DNA of 15,781 nucleotides from Deltaproteobacteria bacterium. GTDB taxonomy: Bacteria; Desulfobacterota; Desulfobulbia; Desulfobulbales; SURF-16. A program made the translations under genes and the position numbers. The stretch's first letter is position 1. Every line of letters begins with the position of its first letter. The DNA is taken from contig JAOZSN010000063.1 in assembly GCA_029939635.1 (NCBI GenBank), positions 1 through 15,781 of the forward strand, read 5' to 3'. The notes below the pieces were generated by a model. The model was not told the origin of the DNA. It saw only the letters and a program-made list of their open reading frames with translations, and did not search any database. Shown piece by piece: positions 15,426 to 15,781 of this stretch.

Positions 15426-15781
15426 TCTCCTGGATACAAAAACTCCCCATCAGACATAAGCTCAATGCCATCATCATCCTGACCTGCTCTGTGGCCCTGC
15501 TGCTCAGCTCAGCGGCATACTTTATCAATCAATGGTACCATTATCGCAAAATGCTCCTGCAAGAGATGCAGACCTTAAGCCTGGTGATTGCCGAAAACAG
15601 CCGGGCCGGACTGGCCTTTGACGATGAGGTGGGTCTGGCCACAATCCTATCCTCTCTACAGGCCAAGCCATCAGTGCAAAAAGCCAAAATTTTCAATATA
15701 AAGGGAGAGGTGCTGGCCGAGTATACCGGCCCAGAAGGTCAGAACGCCTGTCCGATCAAAGAACAAAATCTACCCCTGACA
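15422..15781 (+). CDS. CHASE8-type membrane sensor protein, YfiN-like (3' end beyond window)
   Basis: The first 120 codons are visible. A short cytosolic start is followed by a membrane segment (about 14-35). A periplasmic domain with the CHASE8 hallmarks comes next: L-V-I-A-E-N-S-R-A-G-L-A-F-D-D near 53-67, then L-S-S-L-Q-A-K-P-S-V near 75-84, and I-F-N-I-K-G-E-V-L-A near 89-98. In YfiN this region is the target of YfiR. The output domain is outside the window: GGDEF is expected from the family, but a histidine kinase would also fit. It is the third gene of the receptor-yfiR operon, with a four-base overlap. Confidence 0.85.
   Translation, partial: MISWIQKLPIRHKLNAIIILTCSVALLLSSAAYFINQWYHYRKMLLQEMQTLSLVIAENSRAGLAFDDEVGLATILSSLQAKPSVQKAKIFNIKGEVLAEYTGPEGQNACPIKEQNLPLT

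Overview
The window reads as a chromosomal segment of a Gram-negative anaerobe, most plausibly a Desulfobulbaceae-type sulfate reducer (Desulfobacterota, Desulfotalea-like). This is inferred from the gene mix (larB, a FeoA protein, GGDEF signalling, a J-domain/helical-motif protein, a TonB receptor), the moderate GC content and the protein flavour. No marker gene proves it. I see no rRNA, tRNA, CRISPR array, prophage or insertion sequence. Apart from short intergenic repeats the segment looks like core chromosome.

Layout. Positions 1-2131 (minus) hold larB followed 22 bases later by a membrane GAF-GGDEF diguanylate cyclase that runs off the left edge. Positions 2335-4416 (plus) hold a tight operon for ribosome and translation quality: prmA, rsmE, dtd. 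Positions 4468-9004 (minus) hold a HemY-type protoporphyrinogen oxidase, a large M48-TPR membrane metalloprotease bracketed by two period-7 repeat tracts, and a J-domain protein with a repetitive C-terminal region. A Cys-rich FeoA protein (minus, 9377-9694) is divergent from the hsp20-lon pair (plus, 9983-12832). Only 47 bases after lon comes a translationally coupled operon: TonB-dependent receptor, periplasmic YfiR and a CHASE8 sensor protein cut by the right edge.

Two themes recur. The first is proteostasis: Lon, Hsp20, J-domain protein, M48 protease, Dtd. The second is cyclic-di-GMP: the left-edge diguanylate cyclase, the right-edge TonB receptor-YfiR-CHASE8 module, and the J-domain protein. 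The C-terminal half of the J-domain protein contains four copies of a 24-residue pattern in two pairs, each pair separated by exactly five residues. That is the architecture of the MshEN c-di-GMP-binding domain, duplicated. If the reading is right, this protein links chaperone recruitment to c-di-GMP and is the most interesting object here.

Iron and haem also recur (FeoA, HemY, a TonB receptor that may import an iron chelate), but no shared regulation is visible.
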